A stretch of 14,635 nucleotides of DNA. It comes from Clostridia bacterium (GTDB lineage: Bacteria > Bacillota > Clostridia > Christensenellales > Pumilibacteraceae). How positions within the stretch are numbered: position 1 is the first letter of the stretch; each line of letters begins with the position of its first letter. Made by a program: the position numbers and the translations under genes. Below, piece after piece: positions 13,223 through 14,635 of this stretch. The notes beneath the pieces are model-generated. The model did not search any database. It was given only the letters and a program-made list of their open reading frames with translations, and was not told the origin of the DNA. The stretch lies in the NCBI GenBank assembly GCA_017452405.1, contig JAFTMM010000055.1, positions 1 to 14,635 on the forward strand, given 5' to 3'.

Positions 13223-13245
13223 TTATTGATAATAATTATCAATAA
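13223..13245 (+). promoter_or_regulatory. Fur/PerR-family operator at the rubrerythrin transcription start
   Basis: A perfect 23-bp inverted repeat: 11-nt arms TTATTGATAAT and ATTATCAATAA around a single A at 13234. Its core exactly matches the 7-1-7 Fur box consensus of Bacillus (TGATAATNATTATCA). The PerR consensus differs at the second position of each half-site (TTATAATNATTATAA). It starts four bases after the -10 box and covers the likely +1, so a bound dimer would block initiation. Which FUR-family protein binds cannot be decided from the site alone. Confidence 0.82.
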
Positions 13246-13299
13246 GACTCGTTATCAAAATACCAAAGAAATATAAACAAAAATAAGGAGATTACAGAA

Positions 13300-13845
13300 A
13301 TGGCTAAATGGATTTGTCCGATTTGCGGATACGTACACGAAGGAGAAACTGCACCCGATAGATGCCCTCAGTGCAACGTTCCGGGTTCTAAGTTCAATAA
13401 GATGGAAGAGAGCAAAAAGACCTGGGCGGCAGAACACGTTGTCGGTGTTGCTAAAGGCGTTGACGCCGAAATTATCGAAGGACTTCGCTCCAACTTTACG
13501 GGCGAATGTACCGAAGTGGGAATGTATCTCGCTATGGCGCGTGTTGCTCACAGAGAGGGCTATCCCGAAATCGGTCTTTACTGGGAAAAGGCTGCTTACG
13601 AAGAGGCTGAACACGCGGCTAAGTTCGCAGAGCTTCTCGGCGAAGTAGTTACCGATTCGACCAAGAAGAATCTCGAAATGAGAGTAGACGCTGAAAACGG
13701 TGCAACCCTCGGCAAGTTCGAGCTTGCTAAGAAAGCTAAGGAGCTCGGTCTTGACGCTATACACGACACCGTTCACGAAATGGCGCGCGACGAGGCTCGC
13801 CACGGCAAGGCGTTCGAAGGTCTTCTCGCAAGATATTTCAAATAA
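13300..13845 (+). CDS. rbr: Reverse rubrerythrin (N-terminal rubredoxin, C-terminal diiron domain)
   Basis: A cytosolic peroxide reductase of anaerobes: electrons enter at the rubredoxin iron and pass to a diiron site that reduces hydrogen peroxide to water. Residues 1-35 are the rubredoxin-like domain with the FeCys4 ligands C6, C9, C22 and C25. Residues about 45-181 form the four-helix ferritin-like domain, with Glu69, E102-x2-H105, Glu132 and E165-x2-H168 as likely iron ligands. The rubredoxin-first order defines the reverse type, as in Clostridium acetobutylicum, where such genes are under PerR. The ATG at 13300 has a good SD. It stands alone between its own promoter/operator and a terminator. 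The 181-aa length is normal. Confidence 0.95.
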   Translation: MAKWICPICGYVHEGETAPDRCPQCNVPGSKFNKMEESKKTWAAEHVVGVAKGVDAEIIEGLRSNFTGECTEVGMYLAMARVAHREGYPEIGLYWEKAAYEEAEHAAKFAELLGEVVTDSTKKNLEMRVDAENGATLGKFELAKKAKELGLDAIHDTVHEMARDEARHGKAFEGLLARYFK

Positions 13846-13861
13846 GACGCTTAATACTTAT

Positions 13862-13891
13862 AAAGCTCGTAAGGTTTCCCTTGCGAGCTTT
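13862..13891. terminator. Shared terminator between rubrerythrin and murI
   Basis: Arms 13862-13874 and 13879-13891 form a 13-bp stem (one G-T pair) with a TTTC loop. TATTTTATC follows on the plus strand and TTTATAAG territory on the minus strand. The two genes converge here; the murI stop codon overlaps the stem edge, so the hairpin serves rubrerythrin clearly and murI possibly. Confidence 0.8.
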
Positions 13892-14490
13892 TATTTTATC
13901 ATAATGGACTTTAATCTTCTTGCCACACCCTCTGCCCCGTCAAATACGGGCAGACGCAGATAAGGCGTAAGATGAGAATAATGAGTGCAACCAAGCACTA
14001 ATCCGGAGTATCCCCTGCTGAGTTCGTTTATATGCTGAGCTAATGCGCTAAGGGCTTTGGGATCGGGGTACGCTTTTTCTATATCACACGCAAGAGTAGG
14101 CTGAACGCTTACTGTTACGCGCGGAGGATACGTGCGAAGTGTTGCAGTAAGCGGAGTTGCAAGGAGCAGAATTTTGCTGTCAGTAAGTGTGAGCGCAGGC
14201 TTGACTGCAGGCTCTATGCCTATAATCGGAACGTCATACTTTTGGCGAAGAAAAGAGGCGGCGGCTGCCGTAGCGGTATTGCAAGCAATAACGATTGCTT
14301 CGCAACCTGACGAAAGAAGCGTGCGGACGTTGCGGTCGGCTATTTCGATCACTTCCTCTCTGCTTTTATTGCCGTAAGGGCGGTTTGCACTATCGTCAAG
14401 ATATAGAAATTTTGCCGTTGGAAGGGCGCGTTTGCATGCGCTCAATACGCTTAATCCACCCACGCCACTATCGAACATCCCTATTTGCAT
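13891..14490 (-). CDS. murI: Glutamate racemase, short form
   Basis: MurI interconverts L- and D-glutamate, supplying D-glutamate for peptidoglycan. Catalytic signatures are intact: FDSGVGG with Asp7-Ser8, the first acid/base Cys70 in ACNTAT, and the second Cys168 with His170 in LGCTHYSHL. The protein is only 199 aa, against about 255-270 usually. The shortage is partly between the two cysteines (98 residues, typically about 110) and mainly after Cys168, where 31 residues remain, ending FDGAEGVARRLKSIMIK. The ATG at 14490 matches the family start, but there is no SD. The frame stays open upstream to the window edge through a 36-bp repeat array, so a longer fused product cannot be excluded. 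It converges with rubrerythrin. Confidence 0.88.
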   Translation of the reverse strand: MQIGMFDSGVGGLSVLSACKRALPTAKFLYLDDSANRPYGNKSREEVIEIADRNVRTLLSSGCEAIVIACNTATAAAASFLRQKYDVPIIGIEPAVKPALTLTDSKILLLATPLTATLRTYPPRVTVSVQPTLACDIEKAYPDPKALSALAQHINELSRGYSGLVLGCTHYSHLTPYLRLPVFDGAEGVARRLKSIMIK

Positions 14491-14535
14491 AAGAGTATTT
14501 ATGCATATATAACGAGAGTGGTGAATTTCTTGTGG

Positions 14536-14635
14536 ATTGCAAACGCTTTTTGCCTTACAAGTAAGGCATGAATTGCAAACGCTTTTTGCCTTACAAGTAA
14601 GGCATGAATTGCAAACGCTTTTTGCCTTACAAGTA
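14536..14635. repeat. 36-bp tandem repeat array upstream of murI (continues past right edge)
   Basis: Two full copies (14536-14571, 14572-14607) and a 28-bp partial copy (14608-14635) are identical with no spacer. Each unit contains a perfect palindrome, TGCCTTAC-AA-GTAAGGCA, and a second small pair GCAAA/TTTGC that overlaps it, so RNA from either strand could fold into alternative hairpins. The period is a multiple of three: on the minus strand it reads SCLTCKAKSVCN per unit, in frame with murI and without stops. The region 14491-14535 between array and gene is AT-rich, with no convincing promoter. Confidence 0.88.

Noticed and set aside
13255..13803. 182-codon minus-strand open frame opposite rubrerythrin
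   Set aside because: It covers the whole rubrerythrin gene in antisense and has no family resemblance; rubrerythrin has all motifs plus promoter and SD.
14536..14635. CRISPR array
   Set aside because: The 36-bp period is in the range of CRISPR repeats, but successive units are identical over their full length with no variable spacers, and no cas gene is present.

Overview
The window looks like chromosome from an anaerobic, Gram-positive-type bacterium of the Bacillota (Clostridia side), probably an uncultured gut lineage. Evidence: a reverse rubrerythrin behind a consensus Fur-family operator, a 1037-aa IleS, a ProS with the bacterial editing insert, Clostridia-like sigma-A promoters, intrinsic terminators with U-tracts, and lipoprotein signal peptides. 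The lineage below class level is a guess. No tRNA, rRNA, CRISPR array, IS element or phage gene was seen.

Layout, left to right. 1-995: a minus-strand pair of small lipoprotein genes behind one strong promoter. The first seems broken by an in-frame TAA. The second carries a 63-bp coiled-coil repeat and runs off the window edge. 996-3914: proS-metK, a two-gene minus-strand operon closed by a strong terminator. 3915-5220: an RluA-type pseudouridine synthase between two gene-free, repeat-rich stretches. One holds degenerate copies of a GATCCTTCGACT...CTCAGGATGACA element; the other holds a 31-bp exact direct repeat. 5221-6113: a class I methyltransferase whose promoter leaves no room for a leader. 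6131-10441: acpP, a TrhA/hemolysin III membrane protein and ileS, with a terminator-like hairpin directly after acpP. 10522-12208: ung followed by a lipoprotein trypsin-like protease. 12267-13116: a small leucine-run/Cys/Asp peptide gene divergent from an ArsR-type regulator, then a small Cys-containing basic ORF. 13191-13891: reverse rubrerythrin with promoter, operator and terminator. 13891-14635: a short glutamate racemase whose upstream sequence is a 36-bp hairpin-bearing tandem repeat that continues past the window end.

Most genes are housekeeping: translation (proS, ileS), SAM synthesis (metK), RNA modification, fatty-acid carrier protein (acpP), uracil repair (ung) and peptidoglycan D-glutamate (murI). 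Rubrerythrin adds peroxide defence under probable iron/peroxide control. I do not see a coherent new multi-gene system. The unusual content lies in the small genes, the repeats, the start-site architecture and a few altered active-site motifs.
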